A program made the translations under genes and the position numbers. Under the pieces are notes generated by a model. It did not search any database. It was not told the origin of the DNA and saw only the letters and a program-made list of their open reading frames with translations. From Biomphalaria glabrata (Eukaryota; Mollusca; Gastropoda; Planorbidae), in the NCBI RefSeq assembly GCF_947242115.1, contig NC_074721.1:19521001-19585000 (forward strand): DNA of 64,000 nt, read 5' to 3'. This document shows, in pieces, positions 21,700 through 32,724 of this stretch (its first letter is position 1; each line of letters begins with the position of its first letter).

Positions 21700-22635
21700 T
21701 AAAACTAATAGCATCTATTCCCTTTTAGTGAGTGATATGTGTACGGCTTGTACTCTGAGGTCGCGCACACAGCACAAGATCTACTTTGTTAATGCTAGGC
21801 TGTCTTAAAGCTGCTTACATGTAACTTTTGTTGAACTATAGAAACCAAAATATGATTGTTTTTTTTTAATTGTTTCTTTTTCAATTGCCTAGGCTCCAAT
21901 TATCTAAGGCCGGACTTGTTTAAGTCTTAAATCAATATGAATATTTCGGTCGTGAAGGGGGATAATCTGTTCTTATTCTTTTCAAATTACATTTATCGAA
22001 AATTTAGAATTATCCTGCTCGTTTTTGCAGTCCTCGCCTATCTTCAGAGCTAGCCATTTGCTAACACCTGCTCTCCTGTATTTCTCGGGAACACTGCTGT
22101 TACCAGCCCAGTCAAAGGCGGATCAAGAAATTCTGATCGAGCACACTTGTAAAAGTAATAGAAAACGTCAGGATAAGGAATTTTCTAAACGATGTATGAT
22201 ACATACTGATATAATGAAATTCAGTATCAAGGACCAAACAACAGTTTGTTAATTTGCTGATAGGGGAGGCAAATCTATTTACTGTTGGAGGAGATAGGAT
22301 ATTTGTCCCATTTAAAAGATTTAGATACTTTCACTTTGTGTTTAAATGTTAATTGTGAAGTATTGAAACCAGACTGCTACTTTATAATCAGCTCAAATAT
22401 TAATAAATCTTTGAAAATTGAGATATCTACAGGGGCTAGTCGAAATGCTTTTTTTTTCAAATTTAATGTAATGTACTTATTTGCATTTTATACATGTATG
22501 AGCAGCTGTTTCAGTAACGAAATGTAGCAAAAGGTGTACCAGAAAGATTGACAGATTCACACCACAGTCATTTATTCACTGTAATCCCCAATTTAAACTG
22601 TTAATGACGACTTATTAGCAAGATTCTCGCAGCAT
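21700..22635. other. No supported gene
   Basis: A tttttgcag acceptor-like site at 22022-22030 precedes about 75 open codons without ATG or donor. I do not accept it as an exon. The remainder is AT-rich. Confidence 0.4.
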
Positions 22636-22639
22636 CATG

Positions 22640-23110
22640 CATCACATTTTTATGTAAGTAAGGAGCGTCATATACAACTCGTCGACCTCAATCTCTTGCA
22701 CTAAAGCCCATCCTTTTCCAGAGTCAAGTTTGTTTGAAGACGTCTAAATATGAGTTTGGGTACTGTGGATGACCAAAGAGTTTCTGTGTGTCTTATCCTG
22801 CTCTAAAGAGCTTCGCAGCGCCATTATGGTGACGTCTCGCACAGGCCGTCCAGTCTAGATTTCACATGCTAGGATTGACAGAACCTCAGCGTCCCTAGAG
22901 TCGTGGACAAGTCAGGTACTTTCTACCTAGTTTAGCCAGTCAGTAAAAGCTCTAACCGGGGTGTGGCCGCTGCGCATGCAACAGATACTAGAAGCCACAA
23001 GTGAAATTCGGGTACCGAGTGAGGACCAAGAGTGAGCCATACTACCTTTAGTAGGGTATACAACCAATTGCCCAATAGAAATGCTACCCCTCCTAGATAC
23101 CCCATACATC
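22640..23110. other. Unassigned GC-richer segment
   Basis: About 470 bp with visibly higher GC and CpG than its flanks. The minus strand has two overlapping short frames, neither resembling a family I know. Possibly a decayed gene or mobile element. Confidence 0.35.
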
Positions 23111-23689
23111 CAACATTAGTTTTAATATTGACATCATTAAATAGCATTCTTATTTGTTTTATTTAAGAATGCTTACAGGAATATAACCTGCCAAAGATTT
23201 CTTTAAGAATTCGCTTACTCCTAAAAATTTTGCCAACTGTTATTAGCAATGACTTTAAAGTCTCTGATCGGGCTTACAGTAAGATTCTCTTTTACAATAC
23301 AGTTACCTCCCTCAGCCTACTGTTTTACTGGCTTATCTATTTATAAAAGTACACTCGCATTGCTGGTTTTATTGCAAGCTTTGTATCTCTGTGGTATAAG
23401 GTCTGAATGACTGCAAGCTCAAAGCCTTTAGTTGGTAAAGGTATTGTTAAAAATTGAACTTATTGCACAGGAAGAGGTCAATGAATGTGACCATGGTGAC
23501 ACTTGACTGACGTCAGCGTGTGTTTTTGAATGTGTGTTTATAAACAAGCCTGTAGAAGAGAGATGTGTACGACACGGTGCAAGCAAACTAAAGAAGAGCT
23601 CATTGTAGTGGACTAGAGTCAGTTCAATTGAGTGTCGATAGAATTAAGTACAACTCGGAACAGTTTAGTAGAGCGAAATACGGACTTGA

Positions 23690-23925
23690 CAAAAGTGAAG
23701 GCCAGAGAAGTACACTGAAGTGCAGATAAATACAGATAAGTGCAGAGACGTACAGTAAAGTACACTGAAGTGCAGAGAAGTACAGTGAAGTACAGATAAA
23801 TAGTAAAGTGCAGCGATTTTCAGAGAAGCTCAGTGAAGTGCAAAGTAGTACGCTGAAGTGCAGTAAAGTAAAGTGAAGTGCAAAGAAGTACAGTGAAGTG
23901 TAGAGAAGTGATCTAGAATCTAGAT
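23690..23925. repeat. Degenerate decamer array (gaagtacagt/gaagtgcaga)
   Basis: Units of about 10 bp (gtgaagtgca, gagaagtaca and variants) run for roughly 230 bp with much drift. Confidence 0.85.
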
Positions 23926-23969
23926 ATAGACTAGAATTCGTATGATTTTACACGTTTAATCTTCTAGAC

Positions 23970-24110
23970 CAGTGGTCTTCAACGGGGCGCTATCGCCTCC
24001 TGGTAGGCGTTTTCAAAATTTTTTTTGGGTGGGGGGCGCTGTGAGCCAAAGGGGCGGTAGGGGGCGCTGGGCACAAAATGGGGCGGTAAGGGGGCGCTGG
24101 GCATAAAGGT
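23970..24110 (+). mobile_element. hAT-type terminal fragment
   Basis: CAGTGGTCTTCAACGGGGCG is a standard hAT inverted-terminal start (CAGTGGTTCTCAAC type). It is followed by a G-rich ggggcgctgggc motif repeated twice. No matching right end was found within 1.5 kb. Confidence 0.5.
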
Positions 24111-24114
24111 AGAA

Positions 24115-24660
24115 AGAATAACTAAAAGTGTACTAAAACAAAACAAATTGTAAAATTCTTCAAAATTAAGCTGGCAAACTAAATATATATAAATTATAGT
24201 TAGATTTAATTTAATTCTAATTTAAGAATAGAAATATCGTTCTCGTTGTGTTTGCGGATTCCCATTTTCTATTTTTAAATTTATTTATTTTTCTACTGTC
24301 ATCGGAAGGTTACTAGATTTTGCGCATAAATGTTTAAGATTCGATAAACAAAGTAGGTAATACACCTTTTAGATTATAGTTTATTTTACCTACATATGTT
24401 AATATATTGATATGTAAATGTTAATTGAAAAAAAAAAAGTTAAAGCTAACATTCAAATAAAATATTTTAACCTTTTTTAAACAAATAACATTGACAAAGT
24501 GTTGTTACGAAAGCTTTCTTGTATGTAAAGGTATATTGCTATGGGTTTTAATGACCTACAAAGGGATAAAAAGTATGTTCTGCTTTAAATGACGGCATTT
24601 TCAGATGAGATTATTAAACCAAGTTTGCTTCACGAACATACAGCAATATCCAAAAATAAT
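24115..24660. other. No recognisable feature
   Basis: Very AT-rich sequence, possibly the interior of the hAT fragment to the left. Confidence 0.4.
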
Positions 24661-24663
24661 TTA

Positions 24664-24850
24664 AGAATATAGATGGCTGCCTGGTCGTGCGGTTTGCGCG
24701 CTGGACTGTCGTTCGGATTTATCGACGGTCGAGGGTTCAAACCCTGCCCGCTCCCATCCCTCGTCGTCCTGCGGGAGGTTTGGACTAGGAAGTAAACTAT
24801 CTTCAACTCTGAAGAAACATCCGAAACAATGTAAAACATTTTACAAAAAA
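24664..24850 (+). mobile_element. tRNA-derived SINE (family 2), best copy
   Basis: The tRNA-like head ctggtcgtgcggtttgcgcg (A box) leads to gagggttcaaaccctgcccg (B box). The body is ctcccatccctcgtcgtcct, gcgggaggtttggactagga, and a tail aagaaacatccgaaacaatg. Transcription by RNA polymerase III is expected for an intact relative. The tail lacks a clean simple repeat. Confidence 0.8.
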
Positions 24851-25820
24851 CAGATAAACAATTATACAAATCTACTATTAAAACAATATTAAAAACAATA
24901 AACTGCAAAGCAAGATATGTTTTAGTGACCTCTGAGAAAAATGCATAGCTTTTTTAAAAAGTCTTATGACTTTGTTTGAAAATTGATTTTTAAACTAAAG
25001 CTAATTTTTTTTTTAAACATATGTTACACAAAAAGACTTTTTTTCTGTTTGTGATGAAATATTATTTTAAAAATGTCTAGTTATGTAGCTTATGATGACA
25101 TATAGGGAACCATCAGTGGTTGGACGCTATAATGACTTCATAAGTAATATAGAATAAAAAAGAGATCTTGTCAATGTTCACCTTGTGAGTTATGATACAC
25201 AAGAAAAGTTTAGCCTACTATTTCATTTCTATTTGAATCTAAATATAAAATTTTAAATAAAATATAAATCCGTGCCGAAAATAATCTCATATTTCAACAG
25301 TTTTGTGAAACAAATGAAAACGATGTAAGGCTCTTGTTGTAAACTGAAGTTCGATGGAATTCGAAAGGGGTTTATAATTACTGTTTTGTTAAGCTCTTAA
25401 TACAATTTCGATGTTGTTGTTTTTTTAGAAACAGGAAGATTTAACGGTTGGCGATGACTTAATGCAGGCTAAAAAAAACTTTTACATGGTAGGCATCTCA
25501 CGCAAATGAATAAAACGAACCTCCGACTGCTAGGAAAGAAATGTAGGCCTACTGTCATTGATTATATCATTGTTTCTTTTATCGAGATATTAAATCTATT
25601 TTAAAGAGTTTTACAATCTCACATAACTTGTTTGTTGACAAATGAATTACTGCCTATCTTTGCTATTCACATAACAATGCTCTATGAAGAAATTACGATT
25701 CGCTTCTAAAATTTAAAAAAAAATATATTAAACATCTGTTACTGATGTTCAAATTGAGTTGCAGGAAAAATAGATTTACAAAATGATGTCTTCAGTAAAA
25801 AAGAATGTAAACATAGGAGG
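24851..25820. other. No recognisable gene
   Basis: AT-rich, no sustained frames, no repeats I could match. Confidence 0.5.
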
Positions 25821-25824
25821 CACA

Positions 25825-26017
25825 CAGTGGCGTAACTAGGATGAGGAGAGGAGGGGGGAGAATTTGAAAATCCCATCGGGCCCCCACTTGATGGGGGGCC
25901 CAAATGATTGTTTTTTTAATTAATTTAATTAAATATTACGCAAAATGATAGGGCCCCCAAAGAGGTCAAGCCCCCTCCCGGCCCCCAAACGATGGAAAAT
26001 TCCTAACTACGCCACTG
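25825..26017. mobile_element. 193-bp hAT-type MITE
   Basis: The ends are CAGTGGCGTAACTAGG and the near-inverted CTAACTACGCCACTG. Flanks gaggcaca and gaagcaca match at 7 of 8 positions, as expected of an old 8-bp target duplication. The interior is GGGCCCCC-rich with a central TTAATTAATTTAATTAA stretch. Noncoding. Confidence 0.8.
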
Positions 26018-26371
26018 GAAGCACAACAGAGATGTGGCTGCATTTAAATGTTTCAGTAAAATTCCCAAAACTTTGGACGAAAATGGAATTATGTCTTAGC
26101 TTTTCCATCAATATACATGGTTTATAACCCAGATTTAGTGCGTAACAAACTTAATGAATAAGCAAAGAAATAGACTGGATGTAGCCTCCAGAGGAGACCT
26201 TCGCCTTGCTTTGGCTAATTTTAAGCTTGAAATTTCTAATATTCTCAGACTGCAGGAGGCACAAGGTTCCCATTAGATTAATTTCTTTTTGTAGTTAATT
26301 CAGCAATAATAATGTTTATTTAAAAAAAAAATACAACTAAATTTACAATTAAACCTTTAAACAGTAGGCTT

Positions 26372-26557
26372 CAGTGGCGTAGCTAGGGTGGGGGAGGAGG
26401 TGGGACAATTTGAAAATCCCCCTTGACCCCATTTGATGGGGACCCAAATAAGTAGTTTTTTACATTAAAAATCAAATATTACGTGAAATGAAGGGGCCTC
26501 TAAAGAGGTCAAGCCTCTTGGGCCCCCAAACGATGGAAAATTCCAAGCTACGCCAAA
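26372..26557. mobile_element. Second copy of the same MITE
   Basis: CAGTGGCGTAGCTAGG at the left and a damaged AAGCTACGCCA at the right, with the same interior blocks as the copy 350 bp to the left. No clear target duplication. Confidence 0.7.
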
Positions 26558-26559
26558 CA

Positions 26560-27270
26560 TTTAAAAGGGGACTATTCTTAGGATTTGAAAGTCTTGACTA
26601 CGAGATTAATTTTTGTTTGTAATCACAGCAAATTTTGTATAATGATAATATTGGCTGTTTTGCCTTCAATTCCGAAGATTACGGTTGAGTGCAGTGTTTC
26701 ACCTAACTACGCAAACCCACCAGTGTAGCTCATTTATTTTCTGCCTCGATAGAGAACAACATCAGAAAGATAAATTAACTTAAGACTATTTTGTGTTTAT
26801 TGTTTGTTATTTTTGTTTGTTTTGTAGCTGATGAAGACCTCGTGGTCCGAACGTCCTTTGTTTATTTTGGTCCGGAAGGGTTACACATATGCATGTTTTA
26901 CGTATTTCCTATACTGTTTACATAATAAATACTTCTGCACTAAGCTGTCAGAAGATAAGCTATTGCCTTAATAATTAAAATTGTGTTAAAATTATTAATA
27001 CATTTATCACCGTTTATCTTTAAATATACTGCCAGTTAAAGGTTATGTTGATGATTCTACTATGAGAGGACAGTACAATGACCTCCAGGTATTGGTCCAG
27101 TTTGTGCGCCTTATTCGACCACAACTTAAACTTGGCCTTAAATGAATTTGTCAGCTGTGATCAAGATCACACCATGGGCACTTGTTGAATCCAATAGGGA
27201 AAGTATAGTTTATAGTACACACACAAATTGTGCTCTATAATGTGGTGATTCACATGTCATCAATGAATGA
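26560..27270. other. No gene; contains a hammerhead-like motif
   Basis: AT-rich. At 26827-26858 the plus strand reads ctgatgaagacctcgtggtc then cgaacgtcc (see separate entry). Confidence 0.5.
26827..26858 (+). ncRNA. Degenerate hammerhead-ribozyme-like core
   Basis: CTGATGA is followed by a short hairpin (GACC-tcgt-GGTC) and CGAAC-GTC. The hammerhead core is CUGAUGA, stem II, GAAA, and Penelope-like retroelements are known to carry such ribozymes. Here one A of GAAA is missing and stem I is not obvious, so at best this is a decayed copy. Confidence 0.3.
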
Positions 27271-27280
27271 TGCTCTAACA

Positions 27281-27458
27281 CAGGGGTTCTCAACCTGTGG
27301 ATCGCGACCCCGGGGGTCGAATGACGATTTGCCAGGGGTCGCTTAAGACCATCGAAAATTGTCTTCTCTTCTATTGCTGTATGTGTGTGTGTGTGTGGGG
27401 GGGGGGGTCGCGACAGAGTGGGGGCTTGTCGACAAGCATAAAATATTGAGAACCGCTG
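27281..27458 (+). mobile_element. SPIN-like hAT MITE, 178 bp
   Basis: It starts CAGGGGTTCTCAACCTGTGG, continues atcgcgaccccgggggtcga, aggggtcgcttaagaccatc, and ends attgagaaccgctg. Perfect 8-bp target duplications CTCTAACA flank both sides (27273-27280 and 27459-27466). The phrases closely follow the SPIN/OposCharlie hAT group, reported in many animals through horizontal transfer, including a pond snail. A TG run and G run in the interior are local expansions. Noncoding. Confidence 0.8.
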
Positions 27459-27589
27459 CTCTAACAGCATTAGATCAAGATATCTTGATGTACTAAAGAG
27501 GTTGAAAGAAATTATTTTGTGTTCTCCAAAGAAAAAAGAACGTCTGGAACTGCAGGACCTAGGGTATTAGCGGCACCCGTAAGGGAGTC

Positions 27590-28215
27590 TATTTAGTAAG
27601 GGTGACTATTTACCCTATTTTTAACACAAATATGCAAACGGTTTAAGATGTTTTTGTAAAAAAAAAAATTGTATTGCTACGTTAAGTAAATTCTGTCATA
27701 CTAACTACTACATTTTAAAATAATGTTTACTATTTTTTAAAAAGAGAAACAATCTATTTAATAGGCATATAAGTAGAACATAATTTAAAACATCAATTAA
27801 TAAGTAGTTTCTCATATTATCACATTAACTGCAGCGCAACATAACTGTCAAAAGGCACCTAGCTAAAGGTTTTTTTTTTTCTTTTATGGAATTTTTTTTT
27901 TCCTTGAGGCTTTGAATAAGAGATTGACCCTTTACAAAATAATTAGATCAATTAGATATTCATTATAAGACATCAGCTAGGCCAGGTTTACATCTAACTT
28001 CATTTTCACCTATCCCTTGGTCTGCTGGACCTTTGGGGCACCACACATGATCTGTTAACCTTCTTTCTCCATTCGTCTCTGTCATTTGCCTTTGGTAGAA
28101 TTTCATTATTATATTCTTCCTGAAAATACTGAAAGTTGCCTTTTTACCTGCCTGAGTGGACCACTTCGGGGGCCTATTTTGAGTTTGTGTTTCCAAACTA
28201 ACTGTTTTTAATTAC
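27590..28215 (+). repeat. Composite interspersed repeat B, copy 1
   Basis: The body (aaatatgcaaacggtttaag ... cataatttaaaacatcaatt ... agagattgaccctttacaaa) is followed by the tail ccttggtctgctggaccttt, ggggcaccacac, and aaactgtttttaattac. The same order occurs at 52370-53580 and 54706-55612. The minus strand retains a decayed frame with QTQNRPPKWSTQAG, shared by all copies. Confidence 0.7.
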
Positions 28216-28605
28216 TTACAGCATTTTTTTTCAGCCAATTCAGCAGACTTCAGGTACGCACAAATCAGAGAAATAACTTTCTGATTGATATTTTTTCTGT
28301 ATTCGTCATCGGATCACGAAACAAATATGTTGAAAGGTAGCAAATCGGATCAACTTGAAATATGTCTTGAGGGCTTTCATTGATGCTAGAGAACAATGGC
28401 AACGATCTACTTTAGTATTTTAGAACTTCATGGACCAACAAATCTTTCATTACCTTTTGAATCTGTATAAGACGCAAGAGCTTGTGATTTGTGTTTTCTT
28501 AAGAACTTCTTAATCGGCATTTACAAAAGTGCAATTATTTTTTCCACTTTGGTGTTACCACCAATGGCTGATGTGGCACTTAGAGTCAGGCAAACAATCT
28601 TGATA
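28216..28605. other. No recognisable feature
   Basis: AT-rich unique-looking sequence. Confidence 0.5.
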
Positions 28606-31058
28606 AGCATGGGCGTAGCCGGGGGGGGGGGGGGTTAGGCTTTAGGCTTTAACCCCCCCTGTGGGGGGGATCGGAATTTAGTGACTGATTTTTTGCTTTG
28701 ATTAAGTTTATTTTATGTGAGATTTTAATACTAAACCATCACTTGCCCCAGCACAACCAAGGGGGTTTTGAGTTTAAAACTCCCTACCAGGGGGTTTTGA
28801 GTTTCAAACTCTCTACCAGGGGGGTTTGAGTTTAAAACATTCTACCGGCGGTTTTGAGTTTTAAACCCCCTACCAATGGGTTTTGAGTTTAAAACCCCTC
28901 TACCAGGGGGGTTTCGAGTTAAAAACCTCTAACAGGGGGGGTATGAGTTTAAAACCCCCTACCAGGGGTTTTGCCGTTAAATCCCCCTCTTCTATAAAAC
29001 AAAATATTAAAAAATGCAAACGAAAATCCCCAAATTCCAAGAACACAGTTAAGGAAGAATTCGATTTTAAAACCCCCTCCAAAATTTACGATGAACCCCC
29101 CCTTCAATATAAAAAAAGCCACTTACACACTATGAGCGTAGCCAAAGAGGTTTTGAGTTTACCCCCCCCCCTTTCTTCAGTAGGGTTTGAAGCTAAAAAA
29201 TACCTCTTCAATATAAAAAAAGCAAATTACGCTCTCAAAATGTTATGAGCGTTGCTAAATGGGTTTTTAACTCAGCTTTAATTTAAACCCCCCTTCAGCG
29301 GGGCTTGAACGAAAAAATACCTCTTTAAAAATAAAAACAAAGCAAATTATACCCTCAAAATGTTATAAGTGTAGTCAAAGAAGTTTTGAGTTTAAATGCC
29401 CCTCCAGTGTAATTTAAAGCTAAAAAAAAATACCTCTTCAATATAAAAAAAAAAGCAAATTACTCAATCTAGAATCTTTGAGGGTAGTGTTTAAACCCCC
29501 CGCCAGCGGGATCTGAAGCTAAAAATACATCTTCAATTAAGAAAAAAAAGCAAATTACGCACTCTAATTGGTATGAGCGTTGCCAAAAGGGGTTTTGAGT
29601 TTAAAACCCCGCTTCAGAGGGGTTTGATGGTAAAAAAGTACCTCTTCAATATAAAAAAAAAAGCAAATTACTCACTCTAGAATCTTTGAGGGTAGTGTTT
29701 AAACCCCCCGCCAGCGGGATCTGAAGCTAAAAATACATCTTCAATTAAGAAAAAAAAGCAAATTACGCACTCTAATTGGTATGAGCGTTGCCAAAAGGGG
29801 TTTTGAGTTTAAAACCCCGCTTCAGAGGGGTTTGATGGTAAAAAAGTACCTCTTCAATATAAAAAAAAAAGCAAATTACTCACTCTAAATTTATGAGCGT
29901 AGCGTTTAAACCCCCCGCCAGCGGGTTTTGAAGCTAAAAAGTACATCTTCAGTGTAAGAAAAAAAGCTAATTACGCACTTTATTGCAATGAGCTTTGCCA
30001 AAAGGGGTTTTGAGTTTAAACCCCGCTTCAGAGGGGTTTGATTCTAAAAAAAATACCTCTTCAATGTAAAAAAAGGAAATTACACACTAAAATTATTTGA
30101 TCGTAGCCAATCCAATTGGGGGGTTTTGAGTTTAAACCCCTCTCCTACAGATAGCTTTCTTTTAAAGTTTAAAACCCCTCCATATGGTTTTGAGTTTAAA
30201 ATCCCCCTAGAGAGCGTTTTGAGGTGGTAAACCTCTTCAATACCGTTATTATTCAAAAGCTAACTACAGTTACAAAATTCTATTACCGTAGCTAAATTTG
30301 GATTTTGAATTGAAAAAAAAAAAAAAAAAAAAAAAAACTCCAGAGATTTTTTAGTTTTAAACCACCAACAGATTATTTTGACGAAAAAACTTCACTTTTT
30401 GATATAAAATCTAAAGCAAACTACAGTCACTTAATTCCAAGAGCGTAATCAAGAGAGGTTACATATTTCTACCAGTAGTGGGGCTTCATTAATAAAGTGC
30501 AGTGAATAGTCATCTGCCGAAATTGAAAAAGACTAAATGTGGCTCGACAAAGATGGCTAAGACAGATTTTAGGAGTCAGTTATAGAGATCGGGTCTTAAT
30601 CAAGGAATTCCTATGCCGCACTGGGAGTCGACCCCTTAGTAAGATTGTGACAGAGCGTCGCATGAGGTTGCGGGACATGTTCTCCGACAAAATGAATTAC
30701 GCATAAGAAGAGTTGCGATGACATCCTAGTACAACTTGGCGCCACACATTCATGGAGGTCCTCAGAGCAGGTGGGAAGAGGCTTCAGACATTAACAGTGA
30801 CAGATTTTTGTGGAAACAGCTTGACGACAAATGCGCCGAACGGCACAGGAGGTTCAAAGTCAGTAAGAATAGCACATTAGGTTTTTGAAATAAAACTTTT
30901 TAATAGCAGGAAAATGCACTGTAGATACCTCAGAATATGCATTTTTTAGGATTTAGTTTGAATGTAATAAAGATTATGTACACACTCACACACACACATA
31001 AATACATATAAAAAAAAAATTGCGGGGGGTGGGGGTTTGGGGGGGGAAGACAAAAATG
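28606..31058 (+). repeat. GGGCGTAGCC repeat family A, long copy
   Basis: It starts catgggcgtagccggggg. The first 1.5 kb is a degenerate array of about 100-110 bp units, each with gagttTaaaccccc, a gcaaattacgcactc block and atgagcgtagccaaa. A 208-bp piece is duplicated almost exactly (from 29471 and from 29679). A poly-A run lies at 30312-30338. 30500-30870 carries the LINE-derived fragment. The closing cctggctacgcccatg is missing here. Confidence 0.8.
30500..30870 (+). mobile_element. LINE ORF2 C-terminal fragment inside family A
   Basis: The plus strand carries decayed ILGVSYRDRV-type, MR-x-AGHV and LPVTDFCGNS-like words in different frames. These match the C-terminal region of LINE reverse transcriptases (ILG-x-S-x-x-DR, RFAGHVLR, TTWRRTF). 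The same fragment sits at the same place in all four family A copies, so it was captured before the family spread. Confidence 0.6.
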
Positions 31059-31213
31059 TAAAATAATTATTTGAAATCGCTGATCTAACTTATGTTACAT
31101 TTGAATTTTATTTGACAGAAGATACAGAATTCTATCGACTTTTGTTTATTAGTACTAAGAGTAGCTAATGCCTAGGTCTATGAGTTCATAACATTAATAT
31201 TAATTATAAATCG

Positions 31214-31219
31214 TTTATT
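31214..31219 (-). promoter_or_regulatory. AATAAA on the minus strand near the candidate exon
   Basis: It lies 96 nt past the stop of the minus-strand reading of the segment at 31315-31402. It would serve as a poly-A signal only if that reading is real. Confidence 0.2.
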
Positions 31220-31332
31220 ATGTTTTTGTATTATTAAATGACTGAGATAATTTTTCACAAGCTAAATTTGTGAACCTGGTTACACCAGAAAAAAAGTAAA
31301 AGCTTATAGTTTTTTTAGTTCTTATCTTGCAG

Positions 31333-31439
31333 AAATCTCTTTAGGTTGGTCCACGGCGTCTCTTTGGTCTTACATCCTGGCCCCGGAATACAACGGTTTC
31401 GTCTGCATTAGATGTGAAAAATTAGTAGGTCGCAACTGG
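31333..31439 (+). CDS. Candidate internal exon, 107 bp, function unknown
   Basis: A GC-richer island bounded by a strong acceptor (pyrimidine-rich, ttcttatcttgcag) and a consensus donor (CTGG|gtaagt). One plus frame is open throughout: two leading bases, then SLGWSTASLWSYILAPEYN and GFVCIRCEKLVGRNW. That would be entered from a phase-1 intron and left in phase 0. I recognise no domain; the C-x2-C pair is the only notable feature. The minus strand offers a competing terminal exon (31402-31315, acceptor taatgcag, stop, then AATAAA). No partner exons were found, so the gene is unproved. Confidence 0.35.
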
Positions 31440-31642
31440 GTAAGTCAAATGAAGTTAAATTTTAAAATCTTGTAACATTTTGATACTGAATTGTAACCTA
31501 CACTCTTGGCAGTTGGACTTTTACCCTTTAATGGGCTTGATGGAAAGATCATACTCTTTTGTTTTTAGAAAGATATCTTGTTGAGTGCCTAATTATTAGC
31601 ATAAAAAGAGTTAATTGAACTATGGTACATAACTAGGAAGAT

Positions 31643-31840
31643 TAGCATTTTTACTAGTGTTTTTGAATCAATTTTTTGACAGACATTTCTCATTAAAACA
31701 GTATAAAAGTTTCTAATGACTGTTCTAATGTAAAAAAAAAATTTAATGATACAATCTTAGCATTTTTACTAGTGTTTTTAAATCAACTTTTTAACAGACA
31801 TTTCTCATTAAAACAGTATGAAAGGTTCTAACTAATGAAG
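31643..31840. repeat. 115-bp tandem duplication
   Basis: The segment starting tagcatttttactagtgttt recurs from 31758 with few changes, including cagacatttctcattaaaac in both copies. Confidence 0.85.
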
Positions 31841-32194
31841 CGACTTTACTTAATTTAGTTCTTTATCTTTATAACGTTCCTAATAATATTATTTCTACAA
31901 AGTGAGCTCCACAGTTTGAGAAACACTGGCCTCAAAAAATCAACACAGAAAAAAAAGAACAGCTTACATTATTCTAAAGTGAAAACAACATAGCCATTAT
32001 TGACATTTAATAGAATTATTGTATTGAACGCTGTTATAGCAGTTTTACTCGTACACTACTGACAGAATTTTGATCTGGAATTATTTGGAATCATCGTTTC
32101 GTAATAATGCAAGGTAAAAGCCTATAATGGTTTCAATACACATTGACAGATTGTGACTAACACATCTCATTGTAACTAGATAAGAGATTACACA

Positions 32195-32345
32195 AGAAAT
32201 AAATAAATAAATATGCCTCTGCTCCATCCGCAAGTCCAACATACAGAATATTCTTAGGAATTTGTCCAACTGGCTTGTGGCTGACATGTCCTAGCCAACG
32301 TAGTCTTCTCTGTTTAAAAAAAGGCCTGTATTTCTCAATTACTGT
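32195..32345 (-). mobile_element. LINE C-terminal fragment
   Basis: The minus strand reads FFKQRRLRWLGHVSHKPVGQ, then IPKNILYVGLADGAEA. This follows the RRLRWLGHV-x-R-x-x-x-x-R-IPK-x-x-LYGEL-x-x-G motif of LINE ORF2 ends. About 45 codons survive. Confidence 0.65.
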
Positions 32346-32464
32346 GCATACTGCCGATTTCAAAAACTTCCTTATTGTAAAAAACATGACGCATAATGTG
32401 CAGGAGAAAATACTAAGCAAATAATATAATATCAAAATATATATATTTAATTCTTACTTTATGT

Positions 32465-32720
32465 TGTAATGGAGGTGAGGTGGCTGAGAGATAAGCACTT
32501 GGCTTCCGAACTGGGGTTACGGTTCGAGTCCTGGTGAAGACTGGGATTTTAATTTTGGGATCTTTGGGCACCTCTGAGTTCTACCAGCTCTAATAGGTAG
32601 CTGACATTAGTTGGGGAAAAGTAACGCTCTGATCCTGTCACTTATCTGGACCAGTTGGAAAGGAGAGGGGAGAAAGAACGGGTTATTTGGGTGATGGCTT
32701 TAAAAAAAATGGCTCAAGCC
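32465..32720 (+). mobile_element. tRNA-derived SINE (family 1)
   Basis: Head gaggtggctgagagataagc (A box) and acggttcgagtcctggtgaa (B box). Body gactgggattttaattttgg, gggcacctctgagttctacc, tgacattagttggggaaaag. Same family as 55116-55376 and 46263-46500. The 3' half is diverged. Confidence 0.8.
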
Positions 32721-32724
32721 TTCT

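Noticed and set aside
22025-22252. Open frame after a tttttgcag site
   Set aside because: No ATG at the start, no donor, no recognisable domain.
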